Of a DNA stretch of 64,000 bases, positions 36,415 to 49,179 are shown piece by piece (within the stretch, counting starts at the first letter, position 1; the number at the start of each line of letters is the position of its first letter). Origin of the DNA: Symsagittifera roscoffensis (taxonomy: Eukaryota > Xenacoelomorpha > Acoela > Convolutidae); NCBI RefSeq assembly GCF_963678635.1, contig NC_087065.1, positions 47,802,381 to 47,866,380 on the forward strand, read 5' to 3'. The translations under genes and the position numbers were made by a program. The notes under the pieces were generated by a model that saw only the letters and a list, made by a program, of their open reading frames with translations, ran no database searches and was not told the origin of the DNA.

Positions 36415-36861
36415 TAAAAACATGTATGTAACATTCGCCCGGAAGATACATATCGACGGAAAATAAAACTAAGTCCTTAGACGACTGGCTAACGTCTAAA
36501 CAGAGCTTTACATGCTTTTCACCGTCTCTACCAAGCCAGTACTTTTGGTGGTCTTTCTAACATCGGGTCGACAAAAAACGTTACTGCTTTCGGCTTCGGT
36601 CAAAACACTCAAATTAACTTAATTACATGCAGAAATAGTGAGCTCATGGTTGGGTCTCAGCATCCCCAGACCACAAGGTCACTCCTAAAAACAGGGCTAC
36701 TACTACTTATTGAATTATTATTGTTTTTGTTCAGTAGAAAAAAATCATCATCTCCATCGAAGATGGATCAACCCTTTCCCCCAACTCCTAGCTTCTCATC
36801 CTAGTAAAATGAATTTAGATGTTAATTAAATTCAAATCAGGACATGACAGGGAAGCTAAAG

Positions 36862-36869
36862 TTTATATA
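36862..36869 (-). promoter_or_regulatory. TATA-like box in 5' LTR
   Basis: Sense-strand TATATAAA at the position equivalent to 436-443 of the other LTR. This copy would drive the element transcript. Candidate only. Confidence 0.35.
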
Positions 36870-36988
36870 AATCGACAAAAGTTTCAGTCCCGAGACCCCT
36901 CCGGATTCTTGAATCCGGATAAATAAGGCCCTTATCTTCTTTCCGGAAGGCTGGTTTTCCAGCCTTCACCGTTGATCGCAACGGCCTT

Positions 36989-37016
36989 GCAACTATTGTA
37001 GCGACACAATAGTTGC
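36989..37016. other. LTR hairpin in 5' LTR
   Basis: Same 11-bp perfect stem and 6-base loop as at 563-590. Confidence 0.6.
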
Positions 37017-37339
37017 AGCTCGGAACGGTCTCTGCTATTCCTGCAATCTGCTGTTGTTTTTAAATCACGATTTCCGTTGTTATCGTCAGCGCAACTATCA
37101 TTGTTGTGTTGCTTTTCAGCTTTTTTGCCAAAATGGCCGTTTTTGACGTTTCTGAGAATTGTTACGCCACACTTCGAAAATTTAAAATTTAGGAATTTCC
37201 GAATCCTTCAGCCTTCACAATTTGTCCAATATTTCGAATAACGTTCTTATTCCTTCTTAATCGCCAATCCGGAAGGTTCGCTGCTAAAAACTCGAAATCG
37301 CCGAATCTGCATTTTGATCTATTCTGGTCGAATGTCACA

Positions 37340-40300
37340 AGTCTTCTATCTGTTTTGATTATGTTTTCAAAATTGTAAGCAAATAAGTTTTTGCTGGTCT
37401 GTTTTCTTGAGCATAGCAGCACTATCATTAACTGACAAAAGAAGGCTTCTTTGCTGTCCATGATGAGGGTATGAGTTTCATTTTGTCTAAGCTACCTAAC
37501 CACAAACATCTTTATTATCAGTATCCTTATCAGGTCGTTTTTACAACAAGCAGTCCCCGATCGCTCAAGTCCTGACTGACCGTCTTTCTAGTTTAATAAC
37601 ATTATTTTACCTCCCGTCCCATTCTGTGATGCCTAATCATCAGCATTTACCAAACTAGTTGCCTAAGACTCTAAGCTTGTTTTTGAATTTTTCTTTTACT
37701 GCTTTTTGACGCTGCTTTAGTTCCTAAACTTCTCCTTGGTTCGTTGGTCTGCCTAGAAAATTAATCAGCTGAAGACGCTGATGAAGCAATCGCTTCTCTA
37801 AATTCAATACTTCCAATGGATACTGAAATGATCAGAGTTTAACCTTCCCAAATTTGTTGCTTCTTTATCATGGGTAGAGGAGTTATAAAATTTTACTTTC
37901 GGGCTGGTAATTGTGAACTCCACTATAAAATAGTTTTCAAGTTCCTCTGCTTCTTTTTTGTCTTTGTTATTTGCACAACTTTTAACTTCGCATTTGTTGA
38001 CACCTCTAATTTTTCCTTAGCCCAAGAAAATTGTAGATATTTTTACATAAAACTAAACAAAGTCTCCGATGCTACGATACTTAAGTTTTAATTTCCGAAA
38101 TTTGATTTTTTTAAACTTTATTTATACCATATTTTCCAATATTCTAATTCTCCAAATAATAACAAAAAAGGAATGTTTGAATTTTTGATGTAAGCATTCT
38201 CATCATCCCACGAGCTGCTTTTCATTAGCGCCGTCACAGATTATGACGCAAATTACGTACAAAATTTCAGCTCGTCAGTTTTTCCTTTTGTTCGAGTGCT
38301 ATTGCTACTTTCACATAAGTCGTCTATCTGTTCTGATTATGTTTTCAAAATTGTAAGCAAATAAATTTTTGCTGGTCTGTTTCCTTGAGCATAGCAGCAC
38401 TATCATTAACTGACAAAAGAAGGCTTCTTTGCTGTCCATGATGAGGGTATGAGTTTCATTTTGTCTAAGCTACCTAACCACAAACATCTTTATTATCAGT
38501 ATTCTTATCATTTCGTTTTTACAACAAGCAGTCCCCGATCGCTCAAGTCCTGACTGACCGTCTTTCTAGTTTAATAACATTATTTTACCTCCCGTCCCAT
38601 TCTGTGATGCCTAATCATCAGCTTCTACCAAACTAGATGCCTAAGACTCTAAGCTTGTTTTTGAATTTTTCTTTTACTGCTTTTTGACGCTGCTTTAGTT
38701 TCTAAACTTCTCCTTGGTTCGTTGGTCTGCCTAGAAAATTGATCAGCTGAAGACGCTGATGAAGCAATCGCTTCTCTAAATTCAATACTTCCAATGGATA
38801 CTGAAATGATCAGAGTTTAACCTTCCCAAAGTTGTTGCTTCTTTGTCATGTGTAGAGGAGTTATAAAATTTTACTTTTGGGCCGGTAATTGTGAACTCCA
38901 CTATAAAATAGTTTTCAAGTTCCTCTGCTTCTTTTTTGTCTGTGTTATTTGCACAACTTTTAACTTCGCATTTTTTGACACCTCTAATTTTTCCTTAGCT
39001 CAAGAAAATTGTAGATAATTTTACATAAAACTAAACAAAGTCTCCGATGCTACGATACTTTGTTTTGATTTCCGAAATTTGATTTTTTTAAACTTTATTT
39101 ATACCATATTTTCCAATATTCTAATTCTCCAAATAATAACAACACGGAATGTTTGGATTTTTGATGTAAGCATTCTGCATCATCCCACGAGCTGCTTTTC
39201 ATTAGCGCCGTCACAGATTATGACGCAAATTACGTACAAAATTTCAGCTCGTCAGCTTTTCCTTTTGTTCGAGTGCTATTGCTACTTTCACATAAGTCTT
39301 CTATCTGTTTTGATTATGTTTTCAAAATTGTAAGCAAATAAATTTTTGCTGGTCTGTTTCCTTGAGCATAGCAGCACTATCATTAACTGACAAAAGAAGG
39401 CTTCTTTGCTGTCCATGATGAGGGTATTAGTTTCATTTTGTCTAAGCTACCTAACCACAAACATCTTTATTATCAGTATTCTTATCAGTTCGTTTTTACA
39501 ACAAGCAGTCCCCGATCGCTCAAGTCCTGACTGACCGTCTTTCTAGTTTAATAACATTATTTTACCTCCCGTCCCATTCTGTGATGCCTAATCATCAGCA
39601 TTTACCAAACTAGTTGCCTAAGACTCTAAGCTTGATTTTGAATTTTTCTTTTACTGCTTTTTGACGCTGCTTTAGTTCCTAAACTTCTCCTTGGTTCGTT
39701 GGTCTGCCTAGAAAATTGATCAGCTGAAGACGCTGATGAAGCAATCGCTTCTCTAAATTCAATACTTCCAATGGATACTGAAATGATCAGAGTTTAACCT
39801 TCACAAATTTGTTGCTTCTTTATCATGGGTAGAGGAGTTATAAAATTTTACTTTTGGGCTGGTAATTGTGAACTCCACTATAAAATAGTTTTCAAGTTCC
39901 TCTGCTTCTTTTTTGTCTTTGTTATTTGCACAACTTTTAACTTCGCATTTTTTGACACCTCTAATTTTTCCTTAGCCCAAGAAAATTGTAGATATTTTTA
40001 CATAAAACTAAACAAAGTCTCCGATGCTACGATACTTAAGTTTTTAATTTCCGAAATTTGATTTTTTTAAACTTTATTTATACCATATTTTCCAATATTC
40101 TAATTCTCCAAATAATAACAAAAAAGGAATGTTTGGATTTTTGATGTAAGCATTCTCATCATCTCACGAGCTGCTTTTCATTAGCGCCGTCACAGATTAT
40201 GACGCAAATTACGTACAAAATTTCAGCTCGTCAGCTTTTCCTTTTGTTCGAGTGCTATTGCTACTTTCACATAAGTCTTCTATCTGTTCTGATTATGTTT

Positions 40301-43300
40301 TCAAAATTGTAAGCAAATAAATTTTTGCTGGTCTGTTTCCTTGAGCATAGCAGCACTATCATTAACTGACAAAAGAAGGCTTCTTTGCTGTCCATGATGA
40401 GGGTATGAGTTTCATTTTGTCTAAGCTACCTAACCACAAACATCTTTATTATCAGTATTCTTATCATTTCGTTTTTACAACAAGCAGTCCCCGATCGCTC
40501 AAGTCCTGACTGACCGTCTTTCTAGTTTAATAACATTATTTTACCTCCCGTCCTATTCTGTGATGACTAATCATCAGCATTTACCAAACTAGATGCCTAA
40601 GACTCTAAGCTTGTTTTTGAATTTTTCTTTTACTGCTTTTTGACGCTGCTTTAGTTTCTAAACTTCTCCTTGGTTCGTTGGTCTGCCTAGAAAATTGATC
40701 AGCTGAAGACGCTGATGAAGCAATCGCTTCTCTAAATTCAATACTTCCAATGGATACTGAAATGATCAGAGTTTAACCTTCCCAAAGTTGTTGCTTCTTT
40801 ATCATGGGTAGAGGAGTTATAAAATTTTACTTTTGGGCCGGTAATTGTGAACTCCACTATAAAATCGTTTTCAAGTTCCTCTGCTTCTTTTTTGTCTTTG
40901 TTATTTGCACAACTTTTAACTTCGCATTTTTTGACACCTCTAATTTTTCCTTAGCTCAAGAAAATTGTAGATAAATTTACATAAAACTAAACGAAGTCTC
41001 CGATGCTACGATACTTAGTTTTGATTTCCGAAATTTGATTTTTTTAAACTTTATTTATACCATATTTTCCAATATTCTAATTCTCCAAATAATAACAAAA
41101 CGGAATGTTTGGATTTTTGATGTAAGCATTCTGCATCATCCCACGAGCTGCTCTTCATTAGCGCCGTCACAGATTATGACGCAAATTACGTACAAAATTT
41201 CAGCTCGTCAGCTTTTCCTTTTGTTCGAGTGCTATTGATACTTTCACATAAGTCTTCTATCTGTTTTGATTATGTTTTCAAAAATAGTAAGCAAATAAAT
41301 TTTTACTGGTCTGTTTCCTTGAGCAAGCAGCATTATCATTAACTGACAAAAGAAGGCTTCTTTGCTGTCCATGATGAGAGTATGAGTTTCATTTTGTCTA
41401 AGCTACCTAACCAAAAACATCTTTATTATCAGTATTCTTATCAGTTCGTTTTTACAACAAGCAGTCCCCGATCGCTCAAGTCCTGACTGACCGTCTTTCT
41501 AGTTTAATAACATTATTTTACCTCCCGTCCCATTCTGTGATGCCTAATCATCAGCATTTACCAAACTAGTTGCCTAAGACTCTAAGTTTGTTTTTGAATT
41601 TTTCTTTTCCTGCTTTTTGACGCTGCTTTAGTTCCTAAACTTCTCCTCGGTTCGTTGGTCTGCCTAGAAAATTGATCAGCTGAAGACGCTGATGAAGCAA
41701 TCGCTTCTCTAAATTCAATACTTCCAATGGATACTGAAATGATCAGAGTTTAACCTTCCCAAAGTTGTTGCTTCTTTATCATGGGTAGAGGAGTTATAAA
41801 ATTTTACTTTTGGGCCGGTAATTGTGAACTCCACTATAAAATAGTTTTCAAGTTCCTCTGCTTCTTTTTTGTCTTTGTTATTTGCACAACTTTTAACTTC
41901 GCATTTTTTGACACCTCTAATTTTTCCTTAGCTCAAGAAAATTGTAGATAAATTTACATAAAACTAAACAAAGTCTCCGATGCTACGATACTTAGTTTTG
42001 ATTTCCGAAATTTGATTTTTTTAAACTTTATTTATACCATATTTTCCAATATTCTAATTCTCCAAATAATAACAAAACAGAATGTTTGGATTTTTGATGT
42101 AAGCATTCTGCATCATCCCACGAGCTGCTCTTCATTAGCGCCGTCACAGATTATGACGCAAATTACGTACAAAATTTCAGCTCGTCAGCTTTTCCTTTTG
42201 TTCGAGTGCTATTGCTACTTTCACATAAGTCTTCTATCTGTTTTGATTATGTTTTCAAAAATTGTAAGCAAATAAATTTTTGCTGGTCTGTTTCCTTGAG
42301 CAAGCAGCATTATCATTAACTGACAAAAGAAGGCTTCTTTGCTGTCCATGATGAGGGTATGAGTTTCATTTTGTCTAAGCTACCTAACCACAAGCATCTT
42401 TATTATCAGTATTCTTATCAGTTCGTTTTTACAACAAGCAGTCCCCGATCGCTCAAGTCCTGACTGACCGTCTTTCTAGTTTAATAACATTATTTTACCT
42501 CCCGTCCCATTCTGTGATGCCTAATCATCAGCATTTACCAAACTAGTTGCCTAAGACTCTAAGTTTGTTTTTGAATTTTTCTTTTCCTGCTTTTTGACGC
42601 TGCTTTAGTTCCTAAACTTCTCTTCGGTTCGTTGGTCTGCCTAGAAAATTGATCAGCTGAAGACGCTGATGAAGCAATCGCTTCTCTAAATTCAATACTT
42701 CCAATGGATACTGAAATGATCAGAGTTTAACCTTCCCAAAGTTGTTGCTTCTTTATCATGGGTAGAGGAGTTATAAAATTTTACCTTTGGGATGGTAATT
42801 GTGAACTCCACTATAAAATAATTTTCAAGTTCCTCTGCTTTTTTTTTGTCTTTGTTATTTGCACAACTTTTAACTTCGCATTTTTTGACACCTCTAATTT
42901 TTCCTTAACTCAAGAAAATTGTAGATATTTTTCCATAAAACCAAACAAAGTCTCCGATGCTACGATACTTAAGTTTTGATTTCCGAAATTTGATTTTTTT
43001 TAAACTTTATTTAAACCATATTTTCCAATATTCTAATTCTCCAAATAATAACAAAAAGGAATGTTTGGATTTTTGATGTAAGCATTCTGCATCATCCCAC
43101 GAGCTGCTTTTCATTAGCGCCGTCACAGATTATGACGCAAATTACGTACAAAATTTCAGCTCGTCAGCTATTCCTTTTGTTCGAGTGCTATTGCTACTTT
43201 CACAGAAGTCTTCTATCTGTTTTGATTATGTTTTCAAAATTGTAAGCAAATAAATTTTTGCTGGTCTGTTTCCTTGAGCATAGCAGCACTATCCTTAACT

Positions 43301-46300
43301 GACAAAAGAAGGCTTCTTTGCTGTCCATGATGAGGGTATGAGTTTCATTTTGTCTAAGCTACCTAACCACAAACATCTTTATTATCAGTATTCTTATCAG
43401 TTCGTTTTTACAACAAGCAGTCCCCGATCGCTCAAGTCCTGACTGACCGTCTTTCTAGTTTAATAACATTATTTTACCTCCCGTCCCATTCTGTGATGCC
43501 TAATCATCAGCATTTACCAAACTAGTTGCCTAAGACTCTAAGCTTGTTTTTGAATTTTTCTTTTACTGCTTTTTGACGCTGCTTTAGTTCCTAAACTTCT
43601 CCTTGGTTCGTTGGTCTGCCTAGAAAATTGATCAGCTGAAGACGCTGATGAAGCAATCGCTTCTCTAAATTCAATACTTCCAATGGATACTGAAATGATC
43701 AGAGTTTAACCTTCACAAATTTGTTGCTTCTTTATCATGGGTAGAGGAGTTATAAAATTTAACTTTTGGGCTGGTAATTGTGAACTCCACTATAAAATAG
43801 TTTTCAAGTTCCTCTGCTTCTTTTTTGTCTTTGTTATTTGCACAACTTTTAACTTCGCATTTTTTGACACCTCTAATTTTTCCTTAGCCCAAGAAAATTG
43901 TAGATATTTTTACATAAAACTAAACAAAGTCTCCGATGCTACGATACTTAAGTTTTTAATTTCCGAAATTTGATTTTTTTAAACTTTATTTATACCATAT
44001 TTTCCAATATTCTAATTCTCCAAATAATAACAAAAAAGGAATGTTTGGATTTTTGATGTAAGCATTCTCATCATCTCACGAGCTGCTTTTCATTAGCGCC
44101 GTCACAGATTATGACGCAAATTACGTACAAAATTTCAGCTCGTCAGCTTTTCCTTTTGTTCGAGTGCTATTGCTACTTTCACATAAGTCTTCTATCTGTT
44201 CTGATTATGTTTTCAAAATTGTAAGCAAATAAATTTTTGCTGGTCTGTTTCCTTGAGCATAGCAGCACTATCATTAACTGACAAAAGAAGGCTTCTTTGC
44301 TGTCCATGATGAGGGTATGAGTTTCATTTTGTCTAAGCTACCTAACCACAAACATCTTTATTATCAGTATTCTTATCATTTCGTTTTTACAACAAGCAGT
44401 CCCCGATCGCTCAAGTCCTGACTGACCGTCTTTCTAGTTTAATAACATTATTTTACCTCCCGTCCTATTCTGTGATGACTAATCATCAGCATTTACCAAA
44501 CTAGATGCCTAAGACTCTAAGCTTGTTTTTGAACTTTTCTTTTACTGCTTTTTGACGCTGCTTTAGTTTCTAAACTTCTCCTTGGTTCGTTGGTCTGCCT
44601 AGAAAATTGATCAGCTGAAGACGCTGATGAAGCAATCGCTTCTCTAAATTCAATACTTCCAATGGATACTGAAATGATCAGAGTTTAACCTTCCCAAAGT
44701 TGTTGCTTCTTTATCATGGGTAGAGGAGTTATAAAATTTTACTTTTGGGCCGGTAATTGTGAACTCCACTATAAAATAGTTTTCAAGTTCCTCTGCTTCT
44801 TTTTTGTCTTTGTTATTTGCACAACTTTTAACTTCGCATTTTTTGACACCTCTAATTTTTCCTTAGCTCAAGAAAATTGTAGATAAATTTACATAAAACT
44901 AAACAAAGTCTCCGATGCTACGATACTTAGTTTTGATTTCCGAAATTTGATTTTTTTAAACTTTATTTATACCATATTTTCCAATATTCTAATTCTCCAA
45001 ATAATAACAAAACGGAATGTTTGGATTTTTGATGTAAGCATTCTGCATCATCCCACGAGCTGCTCTTCATTAGCGCCGTCACAGATTATGACGCAAATTA
45101 CGTACAAAATTTCAGCTCGTCAGCTTTTCCTTTTGTTCGAGTGCTATTGCTACTTTCACATAAGTCTTCTATCTGTTTTGATTATGTTTTCAAAAATAGT
45201 AAGCAAATAAATTTTTGCTGGTCTGTTTCCTTGAGCAAGCAGCATTATCATTAACTGACAAAAGAAGGCTTCTTTGCTGTCCATGATGAGAGTATGAGTT
45301 TCATTTTGTCTAAGCTACCTAACCACAAACATCTTTATTATCAGTATTCTTATCAGTTCGTTTTTACAACAAGCAGTCCCCGATCGCTCAAGTCCTGACT
45401 GACCGTCTTTCTAGTTTAATAACATTATTTTACCTCCCGTCCCATTCTGTGATGCCTAATCATCAGCATTTACCAAACTAGTTGCCAAAGACTCTAAGTT
45501 TGTTTTTGAATTTTTCTTTTCCTGCTTTTTGACGCTGCTTTAGTTCCTAAACTTCTCCTCGGTTCGTTGGTCTGCCTAGAAAATTGATCAGCTGAAGACG
45601 CTGATGAAGCAATCGCTTCTCTAAATTCAATACTTCCAATGGATACTGAAATGATCAGAGTTTAACCTTCCCAAAGTTGTTGCTTCTTTATCATGGGTAG
45701 AGGAGTTATAAAATTTTACTTTTGGGCCGTTAATTGTGAACTCCACTATAAAATAGTTTTCAAGTTCCTCTGCTTCTTTTTTGTCTTTGTTATTTGCACA
45801 ACTTTTAACTTCGCATTTTTTGACACCTCTAATTTTTCCTTAGCTCAAGAAAATTGTAGATAAATTTACATAAAACTAAACAAAGTCTCCGATGCTACGA
45901 TACTTAGTTTTGATTTCCGAAATTTGATTTTTTTAAACTTTATTTATACCATATTTTCCAATATTCTAATTCTCCAAATAATAACAAAACGGAATGTTTG
46001 GATTTTTGATGTAAGCATTCTGCATCATCCCACGAGCTGCTCTTCATTAGCGCCGTCACAGATTATGACGCAAATTACGTACAAAATTTCAGCTCGTCAG
46101 CTTTTCCTTTTGTTCGAGTGCTATTGCTACTTTCACATAAGTCTTCTATCTGTTTTGATTATGTTTTCAAAAATTGTAAGCAAATAAATTTTTGCTGGTC
46201 TGTTTCCTTGAGCAAGCAGCATTATCATTAACTGACAAAAGAAGGCTTCTTTGCTGTCCATGATGAGGGTATGCGTTTCATTTTGTCTAAGCTACCTAAC

Positions 46301-47778
46301 CACAAACATCTTTATTATCAGTATTCTTATCAGTTCGTTTTTACAACCAGCAGTCCCCGATCGCTCAAGTCCTGACTGACCGTCTTTCTAGTTTAATAAC
46401 ATTATTTTACCTCCCGTCCCATTCTGTGATGCCTAATCATCAGCATTTACCAAACTAGTTGCCTAAGACTCTAAGTTTGTTTTTGAATTTTTCTTTTCCT
46501 GCTTTTTGACGCTGCTTTAGTTCCTAAACTTCTCCTCGGTTCGTTGGTCTGCCTAGAAAATTGATCAGCTGAAGACGCTGATGAAGCAATCGCTTCTCTA
46601 AATTCAATACTTCCAATGGATACTGAAATGATCAGAGTTTAACCTTCCCAAAGTTGTTGCTTCTTTATCATGGGTAGAGGAGTTATAAAATTTTACCTTT
46701 GGGATGGTAATTGTGAACTCCACTATAAAATAATTTTCAAGTTCCTCTGCTTTTTTTTTGTCTTTGTTATTTGCACAACTTTTAACTTCGCATTTTTTGA
46801 CACCTCTAATTTTTCCTTAACTCAAGAAAATTGTAGATATTTTTCCATAAAACCAAACAAAGTCTCCGATGCTACGATACTTAAGTTTTGATTTCCGAAA
46901 TTTGATTTTTTTTAAACTTTATTTAAACCATATTTTCCAATATTCTAATTCTCCAAATAATAACAAAAAGGAATGTTTGGATTTTTGATGTAAGCATTCT
47001 GCATCATCCCACGAGCTGCTTTTCATTAGCGCCGTCACAGATTATGACGCAAATTACGTACAAAATTTCAGCTCGTCAGCTATTCCTTTTGTTCGAGTGC
47101 TATTGCTACTTTCACAGAAGTCTTCTATCTGTTTTGATTATGTTTTCAAAATTGTAAGCAAATAAATTTTTGCTGGTCTGTTTCCTTGAGCATAGCAGCA
47201 CTATCCTTAACTGACAAAAGAAGGCTTCTTTGCTGTCCATGATGAGGGTATGAGTTTCATTTTGTCTAAGCTACCTAACCACAAACATCTTTATTATCAG
47301 TATCCTTATCAGGTCGTTTTTACAACAATCAGTCCCCGATCGCTCAAGTCCTGACTGGCCGTCTTTCTAGTTTAATAACATTATTTTACCTCCCGTCCCA
47401 TTCTGTGATGCCTAATCATCAGCATTTACCAAACTAGTTGCCTAAGACTCTAAGCTTGTTTTTGAATTTTTCTCTTACTGCTTTTTCACGCTGCTTTAGT
47501 TCCTAAACTTCTCCTTGGTTCGCTGGTCTGCCTAGAAAATTGATCAGCTGAAGACGCTGATGAAGCAATCGCTTCTCTAAATTCAATACTTCCAATAGAT
47601 ACTGAAATGATCAGAGTTTAACCTTCCCAAAGTTGTTGCTTCTTTATTATGGGTAGAGGACTATAAAATTTTACTTTTGGGCTGGTAATTGTGAACTCCA
47701 CTATAAAATAGTTTTCAAGTTCCTTTGCTTCTTTTTTGTCTTTGTTATTTGCACAACTTTTAACTTCGCATTTTTTGA
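37340..47778 (+). repeat. Satellite array, 977-979 bp monomers, about 10.7 copies
   Basis: The landmark ATGGGTAGAGGAG (ATGTGTAGAGGAG in one) recurs at 37870, 38848, 39825, 40804, 41781, 42758, 43737, 44716, 45693 and 46670, with a variant at 47649. Spacing is always 977-979. Monomers differ by a few percent. The small plus-strand ORFs of 67-90 codons that recur in each monomer are broken or shifted from copy to copy and are not supported as genes. The array begins at the giant element's LTR and ends where the last monomer joins a decayed integrase fragment. Confidence 0.95.
39825..47648 (+). repeat. Higher-order repeat: two copies of a four-monomer 3912 bp unit
   Basis: 39825-43736 and 43737-47648 are each four monomers long and share monomer-specific variants: CATTCTCATCATCTCACG in the first monomer, GATGACTAATCATC, and CCTTTGGGATGG in the fourth. 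All five equivalent landmark pairs are exactly 3912 bp apart. Confidence 0.9.
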
Positions 47779-48800
47779 GCGTTATCTTTTTCTGTTCATG
47801 GGAGGCTTTTTACCTATCATTCTAATCTTTTTGTTGGTTTTTATGTTTTTCGACTTCAATTGCATTTATAGATCATTTACAGACTTTTTGACTATACTCG
47901 TTATGGATCGAGTTAACTTCTTTGCTTGTCCCATGCAAAAGTTAGGGTTGAAAAGTGATACTTTAATATTCACGTTTAATATTTGTCTTTGAAGGGCTTG
48001 TGTCGCTATTGTTCGAAATCCATATGATCGCGCACACATTTGTGACTTATTTGAAGTTCTTTTTTAAGGTGACATAATCATTTGTCGTAGCAAAGATTTT
48101 AATGGGGATGTTTCCTACATGCAACCCTCTGGCAAGCAGCAAGGACGATGAAAGATCTAGTAGTACGGACAGTTTTTTGTATCTGAATCAAAATTGAAAA
48201 GCTTTGAGCCATCAAAACTATTTGAAGATATTTATCCCAGTCGTTGTGGTTTTCTACCACATAATTAGACAAGGCTTCTTCGATTGTTCTGTTGTTTCTT
48301 TCGATTATTGCGTTCCGCTGAAATTGACATGATGTTATGCTAGTTTTTTCAATTCCCAGTTCGGAATACAACATTTGAGAATTAGCACATGAAAATTGAT
48401 CCCCTGTCGCTGTGCAGAATTAGTGGGCCGCCAAAATGTTCAATCCAGTTATCAAACAAAACCTAAGCTAATATCTTTACTTCTGGATATTGTAAAAGTA
48501 CTGCTTGGAACCGTTTAAGAGTTGATCTCGAAGATACTAACGTACTTGAATCATTGTGCTGACTCTAACGATCGCAAGAAATCCAAAGCTTCCTGCCAAA
48601 ACGAATAAAAATGGATGGCTGGGCCTCTATTTTTGCAGTGGATGCACATGTTCTGATTTTACTTTTAGTTTGGCAATAACTTTTTTGTAGCTCTTAACCC
48701 AATCGCTAAAACCCCTGCTCATTACATGCCCTCATAATCTCTTTTGATTCCGTTTAAAAGTCTTTTTGCAGCCAAAATGTCACCAAGGTTCGGTTAATTA
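47779..48800 (-). pseudogene. Decayed Ty3-like integrase fragment
   Basis: Minus-strand pieces show the integrase core: GGPLILHSDRGSIF (second catalytic Asp) near 48390-48450 and ERNNRTIEEALSNYVVENHN (Glu plus following helix) in the frame 48099-48374. Downstream pieces resemble an integrase C-terminus. Stops and shifts break every frame. It is a different, more AT-rich lineage than the giant element. Confidence 0.7.
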
Positions 48801-49179
48801 ACGACGGTTATCTCCATAAATGACGGATTCTTTACATTTTGAACAACCAGCGCTTGTTTTTTGTCATTTTTTTTAAGTAAGTCGTTTTCGATTAGCAAAT
48901 TTTCAAAACTGAACCAAAGCTGTTTAAAGTCTTCAGAAAAGCACTCACTTGCTTTTTCTCCAGCCTCTCCTCATTTTGTATCCAGCTCTTTGCCGCTTCC
49001 AGTTTTAAGTTGAAACGTGTGTACTTCCAAATCAGTTATTTTTAGTGTTTGTTCCCAAATGTTCGCAGCTAAAATCGATACGGACCGACTCCCGAGAAGT
49101 CGGAGTGCTATTGGGAAGATCTGCTACCCTTCTTGGTTGCCAAGAAGACAGCCCTTTGACCGGATTCAAGAATTCGGAG

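Larger units (their letters stand above)
33500..36426 (-). other. Long non-coding leader between 5' LTR and first gag ORF
   Basis: About 2.9 kb without a supported ORF on the sense strand, very long for an LTR element leader. It contains the CCGGAGGGG motif cluster, T-rich tracts on the plus strand (36050-36150) and a candidate primer binding site near its right end. A packaging signal, translation control element or promoter region is possible. Confidence 0.7.
1..37339 (-). mobile_element. Giant Ty3/gypsy-type LTR retrotransposon with tandemly triplicated gag-pol segment
   Basis: Two direct repeats of about 913 bp (1-914 and 36427-37339) begin TGTAACATTCG and end CGAATGTCACA on the plus strand, which is the TG...CA inverted-end form of LTRs. 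All long ORFs between them are on the minus strand in the order gag, protease, RT, RNase H, integrase, then six or more extra genes. Domain order RT-RNase H-integrase and the YVDD box place it in Ty3/gypsy. Total length is 37.3 kb; without the two extra tandem units it would be about 24 kb. The right flank is satellite DNA. The left flank lies outside the window, so the target site duplication cannot be tested. Several frame lesions suggest this copy is not autonomous. Confidence 0.9.
36427..37339 (-). repeat. 5' LTR of the giant element
   Basis: 913 bp, direct repeat of 1-914 with the same termini. The right edge is sharp: after CGAATGTCACA the sequence becomes satellite monomer (AGTCTTCTATCTG), matching the interior of the other monomers. 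Confidence 0.9.

Noticed and set aside
37189-37461. 90-codon ORF crossing the 5' LTR edge
   Set aside because: It joins LTR to satellite, so it is an accident of insertion.
37870-46891. Recurring 67-87 codon plus-strand ORFs (MGRGVIKFY..., MIFLNFIY...)
   Set aside because: They sit at fixed places in each satellite monomer, are broken or shifted in several monomers, and have the composition of translated AT-rich repeat.
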